This document shows, piece after piece, positions 43,471-52,612 of a stretch of DNA of 64,000 bases. This DNA comes from Marispirochaeta aestuarii. Lineage in GTDB: Bacteria; Spirochaetota; Spirochaetia; JC444; Marispirochaetaceae. Numbering within the stretch: position 1 is the first letter of the stretch; each line of letters begins with the position of its first letter. The DNA lies in NCBI RefSeq assembly GCF_002087085.1, contig NZ_MWQY01000007.1, forward strand, positions 1 through 64,000, in the 5' to 3' direction. The notes under the pieces are model-generated. The model was not told where the DNA came from, did no database searches, and was given only the letters and a program-made list of their open reading frames with translations. Position numbers and translations under genes: made by a program.

Positions 43471-44708
43471 AGTGCAATCTCCTTGAGTTTCCGGGGCGCA
43501 TAATGCCCCATCTGATCTATCTTGGTTTGTACATACCGCAGGTTATGCCTGTTGGCGCCGTGATAGTGGGAGATTCTTTCCACCACCTCGATGCCCGCCC
43601 GTTCCAGGGCAGCCACTTTCTCAGGATTATTGGTCAGGAGCCGCAGCCTGGTGTAGCCCGCCTTTTTGAGGGCCGCAGCGGCGCTGCCGTACCGACGAAG
43701 ATCGGCCTCGTGCCCCAGAGCAATATTGGCGCTTACGGTATCCAGTCCCCGGTCCTGCAGGGTATAGGCCCGGATCTTTTCAAAGATGCCGATCCCCCGT
43801 CCTTCCTGCTTCAGATAAACCAGGGCGCCCCCTTCGGCGGCAATCCGGCTCAGGGCTGCAGTGAGCTGGGGACCGCAGTCGCAGCGCAGACTGTGAAAAC
43901 CGTCTCCCGTCAGGCACTCCGAATGAAGACGTACCAGGGGGACCTCGCCTCTATCCCTGCTTTCAAGGAGGAGCATCTCGGAGGCAGCAGCGTCTTCACA
44001 GCGGAAGGCCCGGATACGGAACTCGCCATGCTCCGTGGGCATCATTGCAGAGTCCGTCTCCTCCAGAACAATATCCCCCAGGGCTTCCCGGTAGGCGACG
44101 ATATCCTTCACGCTTATCAGGGGCATATCCCATTCCGCTGCCAGCTTTTCCAGCTCGGGGCCCCGGGCCATGCTCCCGTCCTCCTGCATGACCTCGCAGA
44201 TCAGCCCGCTCGGCTCAAGCCCCGCCAGTCGCGCCAGGTCGGCGGAGGCCTCGGTATGCCCCGGCCGGACCAGCACCCCGCCTTTTCTTGCCACCAGGGG
44301 AAACAGATGGCCCGGGCGGGTCAGCTGCTCCGGAACCGACCGGGGATCCGCCAGGATCCGTGCAGTCCGGGCCCTGTCCGCCCCGGAGATTCCGGTGCTG
44401 ATTCCCCGGGCGGCGTCAACGCTCACAGTAAAGGCCGTTCCCATAGCGTCGGTGTTGGAGGGTGTCTGGGGATGGAGCTGCAGACGCCGGGCGGTCTCTT
44501 CGGTGACGGACTGGCAGACCAGGCCCCGGCCATGGACGGCCATAAAGGCAACCATGCTTTCATCCGCCAGGGAGGCGGCTCCCACCAGATCGCCCTCGTT
44601 CTCCCGACCTTCGTCGTCCCGGACAAGGACCAGTCCGCCGGCCTTTATTTTCTCCAGGGCCTCCCGAACCTGTTCAAGTTTTTTTTCTATTCGTATCTTC
44701 CCGTTCAT
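43467..44708 (-). CDS. ribBA: Bifunctional DHBP synthase / GTP cyclohydrolase II
   Basis: 413 residues. The N-terminal half (RibB) has [29 protein letters not shown] and [14 protein letters not shown]. The C-terminal half (RibA) has the zinc site [18 protein letters not shown], then [20 protein letters not shown], and [17 protein letters not shown]. Together they supply both precursors for riboflavin. All catalytic residues I can recognise are present. 29-base gap to ribE. Confidence 0.96.
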   Translation of the reverse strand: MNGKIRIEKKLEQVREALEKIKAGGLVLVRDDEGRENEGDLVGAASLADESMVAFMAVHGRGLVCQSVTEETARRLQLHPQTPSNTDAMGTAFTVSVDAARGISTGISGADRARTARILADPRSVPEQLTRPGHLFPLVARKGGVLVRPGHTEASADLARLAGLEPSGLICEVMQEDGSMARGPELEKLAAEWDMPLISVKDIVAYREALGDIVLEETDSAMMPTEHGEFRIRAFRCEDAAASEMLLLESRDRGEVPLVRLHSECLTGDGFHSLRCDCGPQLTAALSRIAAEGGALVYLKQEGRGIGIFEKIRAYTLQDRGLDTVSANIALGHEADLRRYGSAAAALKKAGYTRLRLLTNNPEKVAALERAGIEVVERISHYHGANRHNLRYVQTKIDQMGHYAPRKLKEIAL

Positions 44709-44737
44709 ACTCTCTGCTCCTCTTGATTACGGGGCAC

Positions 44738-45391
44738 CTAAACATACCCCAGGGATTCGAGCCTTGCGCGGCTCAAGCCCGCTCCGGTTTTTGTCCCGTC
44801 GCCGGAGAATTCCAGCATGCGGGCCACATAGCGTCCAATAATATCCACCTCGATGTTTATACCGTCCCCCGTTTTACGCTCCGACAGAACCGTCTCCCTC
44901 CAGGTAAGGGGAATCACGTTTACCCGTACCCGGGAACCTGAAATCCCGGCAATGGTCAGGCTCACACCGTCCAGGGCGATGGAGCCCTCGGCTACGCAGA
45001 GGGGCAGAAGTTCATCCGGCAGTTTTACCGAAAGAAAGACGTTCTTATCCTCGATTCTGAGTTCTGCAATCCTCCCCACAGCGTCAATATGCCCCTGCAC
45101 GAGATGACCACCCAGCCGGTCCCCCAGGGACATGGCCCGCTCCAGGTTTACTCTGCGCCCCTGCCGGAAATGACCCAGGGTCGTCTTTTTCAGAGTCGCC
45201 GCCAGGGCCTCGACGCAAAACGCTCCATCCCGAATCGCCGTGACCGTCTGGCATACACCGTCCAGGGAAATGGAATCACCCACGGCGCTTCCCTCCAGAA
45301 CCTTCGCACAGGCAATCTCCATATGCTGATACTCGCCCTGACGCCGCAGGGAACGGATAGTCCCGATCTCCTCAACAAGTCCCGTGAACAT
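44738..45391 (-). CDS. ribE: Riboflavin synthase alpha subunit
   Basis: 217 residues forming two lumazine-binding barrels. The frame extends farther upstream inside ribD, but ATG 45391 gives the invariant MFTGLVEEIG start with CAGGAGG before it. Domain 1 ends with LERAMSLGDRLGGHLVQGHI, domain 2 with SIALDGVSLTI. It dismutates lumazine to riboflavin. Start overlaps the ribD end by 20 bp. Confidence 0.95.
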   Translation of the reverse strand: MFTGLVEEIGTIRSLRRQGEYQHMEIACAKVLEGSAVGDSISLDGVCQTVTAIRDGAFCVEALAATLKKTTLGHFRQGRRVNLERAMSLGDRLGGHLVQGHIDAVGRIAELRIEDKNVFLSVKLPDELLPLCVAEGSIALDGVSLTIAGISGSRVRVNVIPLTWRETVLSERKTGDGINIEVDIIGRYVARMLEFSGDGTKTGAGLSRARLESLGYV

Positions 45392-46547
45392 ACGCTGCCT
45401 CCTGTACCGTGAAATTACTTCGCAGCTCTTCGAGCCAGCCGGAACGGTAGGCATCAAAAAGCTGCTGGTCTCCGATCCTGAACCAGTTGACCCCTTCAAA
45501 GGCAAGGCCGTCTCCTGCCCTGGTGATTCCGAGGTCTCCCACGGCCTCCACGCCCGAACCGAGAAGCACGGGAGCGACGAAGGCGCTGAGGCGGTCATAC
45601 AATCGATGCTTCAGGAAGGATGTCAGGAGACCGGAACCTCCTTCCACGAGCAGGGACCCGATCCCCTGCGCATAAAGCAGATCCAGGGCGGACGACAGGT
45701 CTGCCTTTCCTGTCGAATCAGGCTCTGCATACAGAACCCGTACTCCCCGCTGTTCAAGTCTGTGCTTCACGTCAAAAAAGTTTTCCGTCACATCTTCCGA
45801 CGGAACCGCCAGAACAATCAGCTCATCTCCCCGCTCCCTCACCAGTCGGGATTCAAGGGGAATTTTCAGGGAGGAGTCGAATACGACAGGACGGGGACTG
45901 TGTCCTTCAACGAGACGGGTAGAAAGTTCGGGGTCGTCCGCCAGCACGGTGCCGATCCCCACGGCGATGGCATCCCGCTCGGACCGGAACCTGTGCCCAA
46001 CCCGGCGGGCGGACTCATCGCTTATCCAGCGGGAATCCCCCCCGGCTGCGGCGATACGGCCATCCAGGCTCATGGCGCATTTCAGATGAACAAAGGGGCG
46101 GGAGAGGACCATCCTGGTATTGAAGGCGTCATTGAAACGCCAGAAGGCTTCGTTTTCCTCGCTGAGACTCACCCCGATGCCGACCTCCCGCAGGGCCAGA
46201 ACTCCCCTTCCGCTGACCTTCGGATTCGGGTCAGGCTGACCGATGTGTACATGCCGCACCCCGGCGGCGATAATCCGCTCCGTACAGGGAGGCTGAAGCT
46301 TCTCCGGCGATCTGTAGGAGCAGGGTTCAAGGCTGCAGTAGAGTTCCGCTCCCCCGGCTTCGGATCCGGCGGCTTCAAGGGCCGCGGCTTCCGCATGGAG
46401 GTCGCCATGGCGGCGGTGGCAGCCCTCGGCGATGATCCGACCGTCTTTGACCAGGACTGCCCCGACCATGGGATTCGGAGAGGTCCTGCCCCGACCCCTG
46501 GCGGCAAGCTCGAGGGTCCTTTCAAAGAAAAATGAGTCTATGTTCAT
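45372..46547 (-). CDS. ribD: Bifunctional riboflavin deaminase/reductase
   Basis: 391 residues. The N-terminal deaminase has the zinc motif HAEAAALEAAG and YCSLEPCSY (with the second Cys in LQPPCTERII); the C-terminal reductase has VHLKCAMSLDGRIA, DAIAVGIGTVLADDPEL and SLLVEGGSGLLTSFL. First structural gene of the rib operon, 50 bases after the riboswitch terminator. Confidence 0.96.
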   Translation of the reverse strand: MNIDSFFFERTLELAARGRGRTSPNPMVGAVLVKDGRIIAEGCHRRHGDLHAEAAALEAAGSEAGGAELYCSLEPCSYRSPEKLQPPCTERIIAAGVRHVHIGQPDPNPKVSGRGVLALREVGIGVSLSEENEAFWRFNDAFNTRMVLSRPFVHLKCAMSLDGRIAAAGGDSRWISDESARRVGHRFRSERDAIAVGIGTVLADDPELSTRLVEGHSPRPVVFDSSLKIPLESRLVRERGDELIVLAVPSEDVTENFFDVKHRLEQRGVRVLYAEPDSTGKADLSSALDLLYAQGIGSLLVEGGSGLLTSFLKHRLYDRLSAFVAPVLLGSGVEAVGDLGITRAGDGLAFEGVNWFRIGDQQLFDAYRSGWLEELRSNFTVQEAAYVHGTC

Positions 46548-46597
46548 AAACGCTCCCGGTCGGGGCGCACAGGTATGGCGGGAGACCCGTCATGGCA

Positions 46598-46624
46598 CAA
46601 AAAAACCCGGGCATAACGCCCGGG
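46598..46624 (-). terminator. Riboswitch-controlled intrinsic terminator
   Basis: CCCGGGC (46606-46612) pairs with GCCCGGG (46618-46624) around ATAAC, followed on the minus strand by seven T. It sits between the FMN aptamer and ribD, so binding of FMN should favour termination. Confidence 0.9.
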
Positions 46625-46715
46625 GCCTTTTGTTCACGACGGGAGGCAGGACAGGGATACTCACCTGAGACGGCATATACTTATGCCGCGGTACACGGAC
46701 GATCCCCGTTCCACT

Positions 46716-46862
46716 GGTTTTCTCCCATCCGGACTGTACCGTCGGTACCGGAATTTCACCGGTTCAGCTCTCTTTCAGCGAATATCGCCGAGAACTCGCG
46801 GACTTTAACCGCCGGTCGGGAATTGTCGAAGAATCAGATCGACGCACCCTGCCCCGAAAACC
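46716..46862 (-). ncRNA. FMN riboswitch (RFN element) controlling the rib operon
   Basis: The minus strand carries the full conserved pattern: GGGGCAGGGTGC, AATTCCCGACCGGCGGT, AAAGTCCGCGAG, then TGAACCGGTGAAATTCCGGT, ACCGACGGTACAGTCCGGAT and GGGAGA. P1 is closed by GGTTTTC (46862-46856) with GAAAACC (46722-46716). With the terminator at 46598-46624 this is a transcription-attenuating OFF switch for ribD-ribE-ribBA-ribH. Confidence 0.96.
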
Positions 46863-46868
46863 GGGACC

Positions 46869-46898
46869 AGATTACAGAATTTTCCACCAGGGCGTCAA
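46869..46898 (-). promoter_or_regulatory. Promoter of the rib operon
   Basis: TTGACG (46898-46893), 18 bases, TAATCT (46874-46869). The predicted start point falls at the first bases of riboswitch P1, so the aptamer begins the transcript. Confidence 0.65.
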
Positions 46899-46912
46899 GA
46901 CTCCGGTTTTCC

Positions 46913-47188
46913 CTATCGCCGTCCCGTCAGCTTTATTATGTGATGTCCGAACTGGGTGGAAACAACGGGACTGATGCTTCCCACGGACATCTTTTTACAG
47001 GCCTCTTCAAATTTGGGAACCATCTTTCCCGGACCGAACCAGCCCAGGTCTCCCCCCTTCGATTTTGACGGACAGGTGGAAAAATCCCTGGCAAGGGCAG
47101 CGAAATTTCCCCCGGATTTGATTCTCTTTAACAGCTCCTGCGCAAGGGCCCGGTCCTTGACCAGAATGTGACTGGCTCTCCACTCCAC
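46913..47188 (-). CDS. ppiC: Parvulin-type peptidyl-prolyl isomerase
   Basis: A single-domain 91-residue rotamase, cytoplasmic since no signal peptide is present. WRASHILVKDRALAQELLKR, FSTCPSKSKGGDLGWFGPG, MVPKFEEACKKM and TQFGHHIIKL are the parvulin family blocks, as in E. coli PpiC. Same strand as, but promoter-separated from, the rib operon. Confidence 0.95.
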   Translation of the reverse strand: MEWRASHILVKDRALAQELLKRIKSGGNFAALARDFSTCPSKSKGGDLGWFGPGKMVPKFEEACKKMSVGSISPVVSTQFGHHIIKLTGRR

Positions 47189-47259
47189 CCGGCGGCCTCC
47201 TTATCGATTTTGGTTTCTACTATATACGGCATTTTCCGTTTTTCGCAATCCTGGCGGAC

Positions 47260-47742
47260 TCAGTCTCCCCGAATAATCTCCACACTCTCCGGAGAGGGAC
47301 GCTGCCGCAGCTCTTCCCAGGAGCTGAGGGCGAAGCGCAGTACAGCACAGTCGCCGGTACCCAGGGGGGTACTTTTTCCCCCCAGCAGGGAAGCGGTTTC
47401 CTCAAAAGCGGGATTATGCCCCACCAGAAGTACCCTGTCCAGGGAGTTGTCCAGGCCGGTGATAAACTCGATGAGGGAGGAGTCGTCGATATTGTACAGC
47501 TCATCCCGGGCGTCCACAGGTTCGGGATACTCCGTCTCCTGGGCGCAGATTTCCGCCGTTGCCCGGGCCCTGACCGCGGATGAGGTGATTATGCGATCCG
47601 GAACAAGGCCGGTCTTCTTCAGGTATCCTCCGATATGTCTCGCCTGAGTGACTCCCCGTCCCTTGAGTTCCCTGTCCCAGTCACGGGTGTAGCCTCCGCG
47701 ATGGGTTTTTCCATGTCGTAAGAGAAGCAGAGTTTTCAGCAT
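47260..47742 (-). CDS. sixA: SixA-like phosphohistidine phosphatase
   Basis: A 160-residue member of the histidine-phosphatase branch. The catalytic RHG is in LLLLRHGKTH; the family's RxxD/ELxxxG follows as RDWDRELKGRGVTQARHIGG, the second Arg in SSAVRARATAEI and the second His in LLVGHNPAFEETASLL. SixA removes phosphate from phosphohistidine proteins such as ArcB or the PTS protein NPr; with PTS proteins encoded nearby a role there is possible but not shown. Confidence 0.92.
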   Translation of the reverse strand: MLKTLLLLRHGKTHRGGYTRDWDRELKGRGVTQARHIGGYLKKTGLVPDRIITSSAVRARATAEICAQETEYPEPVDARDELYNIDDSSLIEFITGLDNSLDRVLLVGHNPAFEETASLLGGKSTPLGTGDCAVLRFALSSWEELRQRPSPESVEIIRGD

Positions 47743-47838
47743 AGGTGCCTCCTGCCTTAATATTAATACCGATCAACATTTATCGTAAACCGCTAATACC
47801 CTTAACGAAAACAATACTCTGGGGTAATATGGGTCGAA

Positions 47839-48438
47839 ATGAACACAATTCTTCAGGACCTCCATATCCATACCGTCTACTCCGTCGGGGACAGCGCTGT
47901 AGTTCCCCAGATGACCATAGATTTTATCGCCTCCCTGGAACACGCCGATATCCGCGGCATAAGCGACCACTTCGAGTACCTTCAGGGCGAAATTTTCGAG
48001 ACTTACCGGCATGACGTAAGGGCCCACGGGTTTTATCTCGGCTGTGAAATAAACACCGGCGAAGAGACCCGGGAAGCTGTTGAGTACCCTTACGACTATT
48101 TTATCTACCACTGCAGGGACAGAGAAAGCGAATACCGCGGGGCGGAATTTCTGGTCTCCACCGGCAAGCCGGTCATCATCAGCCATCCCATGGCCATGGG
48201 AGCGAACCTCGCCAGGGTGCCCCGGGAGTGTTTTATCGAGATAAATAACCGCTATATCTGGCGGGGAGACTACATGAACTACTTCTCGCCCTGGACGGGG
48301 GAGTTCAATTTTGTTTTCGGTTCAGACGCCCATCAGCCGAACTGGCTGAACCAGACCATCGCCCGAAAAGCGGCAGGGGACCTGGGAATAGAGGAGAGCA
48401 TCCTTTTCCCGAAGCCTACACCTGCAGGGACTCGATGA
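47839..48438 (+). CDS. PHP-domain metal-dependent phosphoesterase-like protein
   Basis: A 199-residue PHP-fold protein. Metal ligands are visible in DLHIHTVYSVGD, RGISDHFEYL, GCEIN, IISHPM and FGSDAHQPNW. These are the four PHP motifs, so it is probably active as a small phosphatase (histidinol-phosphatase-like or 3',5'-nucleoside-bisphosphate-type). Short size and no second domain. The specific substrate cannot be told. Convergent overlap of 23 bases with the PilZ gene. Confidence 0.9.
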   Translation: MNTILQDLHIHTVYSVGDSAVVPQMTIDFIASLEHADIRGISDHFEYLQGEIFETYRHDVRAHGFYLGCEINTGEETREAVEYPYDYFIYHCRDRESEYRGAEFLVSTGKPVIISHPMAMGANLARVPRECFIEINNRYIWRGDYMNYFSPWTGEFNFVFGSDAHQPNWLNQTIARKAAGDLGIEESILFPKPTPAGTR

Positions 48439-49168
48439 AACCCTGCAGGGTCTGGATAATGTAGCGGCGGATCTTCGTCTTTTCTGATGCGGCGGTTTTA
48501 GGAGTGAACAGAATTACGTAGCGTTTGGGTTTCTCTTCGCGAAAGCCCATCACAACGCCGGACAGGTTAATCAGGCTGCTTCGAAGCCGAAGCTGGATCC
48601 CCTCAAGCAGGGTGTTTTTCTGCAGTTCAGGATCAGTATCAAACTGGATCGCCATTCCGATGGAACTGATATCGATGATTTTTCCTGTGACAACAGTGTC
48701 AAAAACCCGCACATTGAACTGTGCGGAGGAATCATGCTCACAGTTTACCCGGACAAACTTTCTCCGCCCCTTGGCCTCGCTCGCCTCGAGGACGGTCAGG
48801 ATGATTTTCGTACTCTCTTTAAGGCCGAGTTTCAGCTGGATAAAACCGCAGGTAATCCCGATATCCATGAGATACTTCTTTTTGAGTTCCTCGTTGTTAT
48901 TGTAGGAGAGAATACCGATACGAATACTGTCCAGGGCGGGGTTCCGTGCGATCCCCCGGATGTACTCCTCCCACTCGCTCTCATCCAGACGTTCGTCAAT
49001 GTTGATAAAGAGGATGGAGTCGGGAAACTTCTCCAGGATTCTCAATGCCCGGTTATGGTCCTTAAGGCGGTACACCTCGTACTCGCTCTGAACCAGGGTA
49101 TAAATAAGGTCGTCCTGGATAACGCTGTGGGGATATAAAAGAAAGACCTTCCGTCCGTTAATACTCAT
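48416..49168 (-). CDS. PilZ-domain protein with N-terminal receiver-like domain
   Basis: A 250-residue cytoplasmic protein. Residues ~1-125 look like a degenerate response-regulator fold (VFLLYPHSVIQDDLIYTLV, ILFINIDERLDESEWEEYI, IGILSYNNNE). The lone Asp of a canonical receiver is replaced by an Asn-Ile-Asp context, so phosphorylation is doubtful. From ~133 a PilZ domain has the c-di-GMP motif RRKFVR and DISSIGMAI (RxxxR and DxSxxG), so it should bind cyclic-di-GMP. It may be a motility or virulence-type effector, as PlzA is in Borrelia, though the architecture is different. Confidence 0.87.
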   Translation of the reverse strand: MSINGRKVFLLYPHSVIQDDLIYTLVQSEYEVYRLKDHNRALRILEKFPDSILFINIDERLDESEWEEYIRGIARNPALDSIRIGILSYNNNEELKKKYLMDIGITCGFIQLKLGLKESTKIILTVLEASEAKGRRKFVRVNCEHDSSAQFNVRVFDTVVTGKIIDISSIGMAIQFDTDPELQKNTLLEGIQLRLRSSLINLSGVVMGFREEKPKRYVILFTPKTAASEKTKIRRYIIQTLQGFIESLQV

Positions 49169-49225
49169 TACCGCCTCAGGGTATACATTCTTACTCCGCC
49201 GGTCAAGAACACATATTGTGGTGTG

Positions 49226-51907
49226 CTAAAGCCGATGAAACTTCCTGAACTCCTCAATCAGCGCCGACGCCGAGGGAAGATTCTCAGGATACGGCTCCTT
49301 CAGACAGTAACAGGGAAGCCCCGCTCGCCCGGCGGCGACAACAGCGTCTTCATGATCGCTGAGAATCATGCAGTTTCTTAAAGGCTCCTCCGCCACGGTG
49401 GCTCCGGTAAAAAAGGGTTCCGGATCGGGGACGTTCTTGACGATCTCCTCCAGGCCGGCAAAAAGAGAAGTATGGGCCTTGAGGGGATGGATTTCCGAAG
49501 CACCGCAGAGTACGGTCCGGATCCCCAGGCTTTCCAGGTTCTCCAGGAGGCGGACGACCTTTTCCCGCGACTTCGGTTCGGGTTCCGCAAGATAGATCAG
49601 CATGCTTTTCAGCTCCGGAACCAGGCTTCGGGAAACCGGGATTCCGGGAACCAGGGTAATGGTTTCGTACTCGTGGCGCAGACTGATTTCCTCTCCCTTT
49701 TCGAGCTCGTAGCGTGCTTCCTTTCTGTCAAAGGAGACGGACACAAGACTCTCCTTCAGCCGGAGCCTGAATTCAAGGCCGTTGATCTCCCTGGGCAGGT
49801 GGGGTTCAAACCAGGCCTCCCCGTTATCGATCTTTAAACCGCCGAAGCCGAAAACAAGGCTCTGCCAGGTTCCCCCCGTCGCCGCCATGTGCAGCCCGTC
49901 CCGGACATTTCCCTGGATATCCTCGAGATCCACATTCAGGTTGCGCTTGAAAAACTTCCAGGCCTCCCGGAGCCGTCCCTCCCTGGCGGAGATGATAGCC
50001 TGTACCGGAGCTCCCAGGGATGAGTCGAAGGTGGTTATGGGGGTATAGAACTCATAGGCCCGCAGGTGTTCGCCGTCGGAAAACTCCTCGGGCAGCAGGA
50101 AGGCTGTCATCAGCATGTCCGGCTGCTTCAGCACCCGATGACGATAGATCACCAGGGGATGAAAATTCAGAAGCAGGGGGTACCGGTCCCTGGGGGTATT
50201 CTCAAAATCCCAGGGCTCCCGGGCAAGGATATCGTCGTCCTGCAGATGGATTCCCAGGTCCGGATCATAGGGAATGTGCATTCCCTCGGCGGCCTTCATC
50301 CAGGTATCCACCTCGTCGGGCTGCAGACCGAGAATCCCGCTGACCCGCTGCAGCTGTTCAAAGTGCTCTTCCGCCATCCAGTAATAAATCTCCCTGGCAT
50401 AGCGCAGGTGGAAGCGGGCCATCATATTGGTATAGCAGTTGTTGTTGACCAGGGCGGTGTACTCATCCGGACCGGTGACGCCGTTAATGCAGAACCTGCC
50501 CCCTTTGGCCTGGTTGAAAAAGCCCAGGGAGACCCAGGCCCTGGCGGTTTCAAAGAGCATCTCCGCCCCTTCGTCCAGCAGGTACTCATAGTCTCCGGTT
50601 ACAGCAACATACTGGCGAATGGCATAGGCGATAGCCGCGTTGATATGATACTGGGCGGTCCCGGCAAGGAAGTAGGCCGAGGCCTCCTGACCGTTTATGG
50701 TCCGCCACGGGAAAAGGGCACCCTTCTCCGCAAGTTCCCTCGCCCGCGCCCGGGCCGCATCGAGCATGCGGTAGCGGTTTCTCAGGATTTCCCTGGCGCA
50801 TTTTTGCTGGGTAAAGGTAAAGAAGGGCATGATAAATATTTCCGTATCCCAGAAGAAGTGGCCCTCGTAACCTTCGCTGGTCAGCCCCTTGGCGGGGACG
50901 CTGCTGTCTATCAGAAAACGTCCCGCCTGGTAAAGCTGAAAAAGACTGTAACGGACTTTACGCTGCACCTCGGGGTTACCGTCAATGCGAACATCGCTGA
51001 CCCGCCAGAACCTGTTCAGGTGCTCCTTGTGCTCGGAGAAAAGGATATCGAAACCCCGTTCAGCAGTGGAGCGCAGATCGTTCATCAGGGCTGTCAGGTC
51101 GGCTTCATCTCCTTCCGGAACCAGCCGGATATAGGCGAACTTTCTGAAGGTAACCGTCTCACCCTCTGAAACCCGGAATATCGTGGCGGTACCCGGCTGC
51201 CTGTCATCCGGCAGGGCTACCAGCTCCTGGGGATCCCGGTCGGCGGAATGGGTTATACCCGATGCGACGGCAATCCTGCTGAGGCGGGTGCGCTCTGTAA
51301 GACCGACGGCATTGCCTTCCCGCTGGAAGCTGATGATCTTCTTGCTCTCCCCGGTGTGGGCGGCGACCCGGGGGTCTCCGAAATCGATACGGTTGGTGGT
51401 TCCTCCGTCAAGATAGGACTCAAAGACCACGGATGAATCGGAATCCAGGGGGGTGATTTCTATCTCCATGGCCATCAAAAAGGGGTCTGCCAGGGATACA
51501 AAGCGGCGGCTCCGATATCGCAGCTTCTGGCGGGAAGGCAGTTCCAGAACCATACTGCGCTCCAGGGTTCCGGTCCTGAAATCGAGACGCCGCCGGTATT
51601 CAAGAAGACGGCACTCCCGACTGCTGAGGAGGGTCCCGTTTACCCTGACTTTTACCAGTTTGGGATTTGCGGTATTCTGTATGGTCTGATGGAATTTTGC
51701 ATAACCGTAGGCGGATTCCCCGTATTCAATGGGCCGTATCTCGTAAAACCCGTTAACATAGGTTCCCGGATGGAAATTCCCATCCCCTTCCTCAAAGTCA
51801 CCGCGTATACCTATGTAACCGTTACTCAGGGCAAAGAGGGTTTCATTGCGGGGAACCAGGTCGGGATCAAATTCGGTTTCCTCAAGGATCCAGGTGTCTG
51901 GTGTCAT
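49226..51907 (-). CDS. Glycoside hydrolase family 65 phosphorylase with vestigial HAD domain
   Basis: 893 residues. Residues ~1-750 are a GH65 enzyme (maltose-, kojibiose- or trehalose-phosphorylase type): NETLFALSNGYIGIRGDFEE, GHFFWDTEIFIMPFFTFTQ, the catalytic Glu in GVTGPDEYTALVNNN and KYSLFQ-like RYSLFQLYQAGR. These cleave alpha-glucobioses by phosphate to beta-glucose 1-phosphate. Residues ~765-893 resemble a beta-phosphoglucomutase HAD domain (GIRTVLCGASE, MILSDHEDAVVAAGRAGLPC) but the catalytic DxDxT is replaced by YLAEPEPKS, so this half should be inactive. The specific disaccharide cannot be read from sequence. Monocistronic. Confidence 0.9.
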   Translation of the reverse strand: MTPDTWILEETEFDPDLVPRNETLFALSNGYIGIRGDFEEGDGNFHPGTYVNGFYEIRPIEYGESAYGYAKFHQTIQNTANPKLVKVRVNGTLLSSRECRLLEYRRRLDFRTGTLERSMVLELPSRQKLRYRSRRFVSLADPFLMAMEIEITPLDSDSSVVFESYLDGGTTNRIDFGDPRVAAHTGESKKIISFQREGNAVGLTERTRLSRIAVASGITHSADRDPQELVALPDDRQPGTATIFRVSEGETVTFRKFAYIRLVPEGDEADLTALMNDLRSTAERGFDILFSEHKEHLNRFWRVSDVRIDGNPEVQRKVRYSLFQLYQAGRFLIDSSVPAKGLTSEGYEGHFFWDTEIFIMPFFTFTQQKCAREILRNRYRMLDAARARARELAEKGALFPWRTINGQEASAYFLAGTAQYHINAAIAYAIRQYVAVTGDYEYLLDEGAEMLFETARAWVSLGFFNQAKGGRFCINGVTGPDEYTALVNNNCYTNMMARFHLRYAREIYYWMAEEHFEQLQRVSGILGLQPDEVDTWMKAAEGMHIPYDPDLGIHLQDDDILAREPWDFENTPRDRYPLLLNFHPLVIYRHRVLKQPDMLMTAFLLPEEFSDGEHLRAYEFYTPITTFDSSLGAPVQAIISAREGRLREAWKFFKRNLNVDLEDIQGNVRDGLHMAATGGTWQSLVFGFGGLKIDNGEAWFEPHLPREINGLEFRLRLKESLVSVSFDRKEARYELEKGEEISLRHEYETITLVPGIPVSRSLVPELKSMLIYLAEPEPKSREKVVRLLENLESLGIRTVLCGASEIHPLKAHTSLFAGLEEIVKNVPDPEPFFTGATVAEEPLRNCMILSDHEDAVVAAGRAGLPCYCLKEPYPENLPSASALIEEFRKFHRL

Positions 51908-51969
51908 GGATACTCCTGCGGATATCAGATTTCAGGCAAAGCCGCCCTGTTTGCATAGTAATACTCTAA

Positions 51970-52551
51970 TTAATTATAGGGAAGCTTACAACCGACCTTT
52001 GCAGCAACCGACAGCAGTACTGTTCTGCCGGCATCCAGGACCTGAAGATTGTTGGAACCGAGGTAAGTCATGATGGAGTCCAGCGGAAGAGGTCTACGGG
52101 TTTTTCTGTTGAGGCGGAAAAAGGCGATCCGCATCCCCGGGAGTGTCCGATAGCTTTCGAACCAGTCCTCCCGCACCAGGACCATGGCGGTAAAACCAAA
52201 GCCTTCGATCAGGTGCCGTTCCTCTTCCAGTACCGAATAAACCCGGTTCTTGAAAAGAGAAAAAGGCTGACCACTGAACTTCTCCCACTGGGAAGCCAGA
52301 GCGTAATCGATAAACAGGTCCGCCAGTACACCGGCGTAGGGTAGTCCCGCGCCGGCAATCCCCCTGCGCAAATCCTTGAATGCCGGGTGCGCATCGGTGG
52401 CGGAATCGATCCTTTCATGCAGGACCAGCCCCTCCCGGAATTCCGGCGGCATGGCATCCGGCTTTATTCGCCTCACCGAATCACCGGCAAGGTTTCCCGC
52501 GAGAATACGGGGTTCAGGGGGAGATAAAAAAGCGTGGGCCAGATAGTTCAT
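51970..52551 (-). CDS. ACP phosphodiesterase-like protein (AcpH family)
   Basis: A 193-residue protein. Starting at 52551 gives MNYLAHAFLSPPEP, the family's N-terminus; the frame also contains a TTG at 52569. The AcpH pattern is visible in RILAGNLAGDSVRRIK, LHERIDSATDAHPAF and YAGVLADLFIDYALASQW with conserved His/Asp metal ligands. Enteric AcpH removes phosphopantetheine from acyl carrier protein; in other phyla the activity is unproven. No acp gene nearby. Confidence 0.85.
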   Translation of the reverse strand: MNYLAHAFLSPPEPRILAGNLAGDSVRRIKPDAMPPEFREGLVLHERIDSATDAHPAFKDLRRGIAGAGLPYAGVLADLFIDYALASQWEKFSGQPFSLFKNRVYSVLEEERHLIEGFGFTAMVLVREDWFESYRTLPGMRIAFFRLNRKTRRPLPLDSIMTYLGSNNLQVLDAGRTVLLSVAAKVGCKLPYN

Positions 52552-52612
52552 CCCTCCCAGTATACCCAATAAGGACCGGCAGGGAAACGTGTTCCGAATT
52601 CGGAGACTTGTT

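Noticed and set aside
43503-44726. Plus-strand open frame of 407 codons opposite ribBA
   Set aside because: The opposite strand carries complete RibB and RibA motifs with normal overlaps to ribH.
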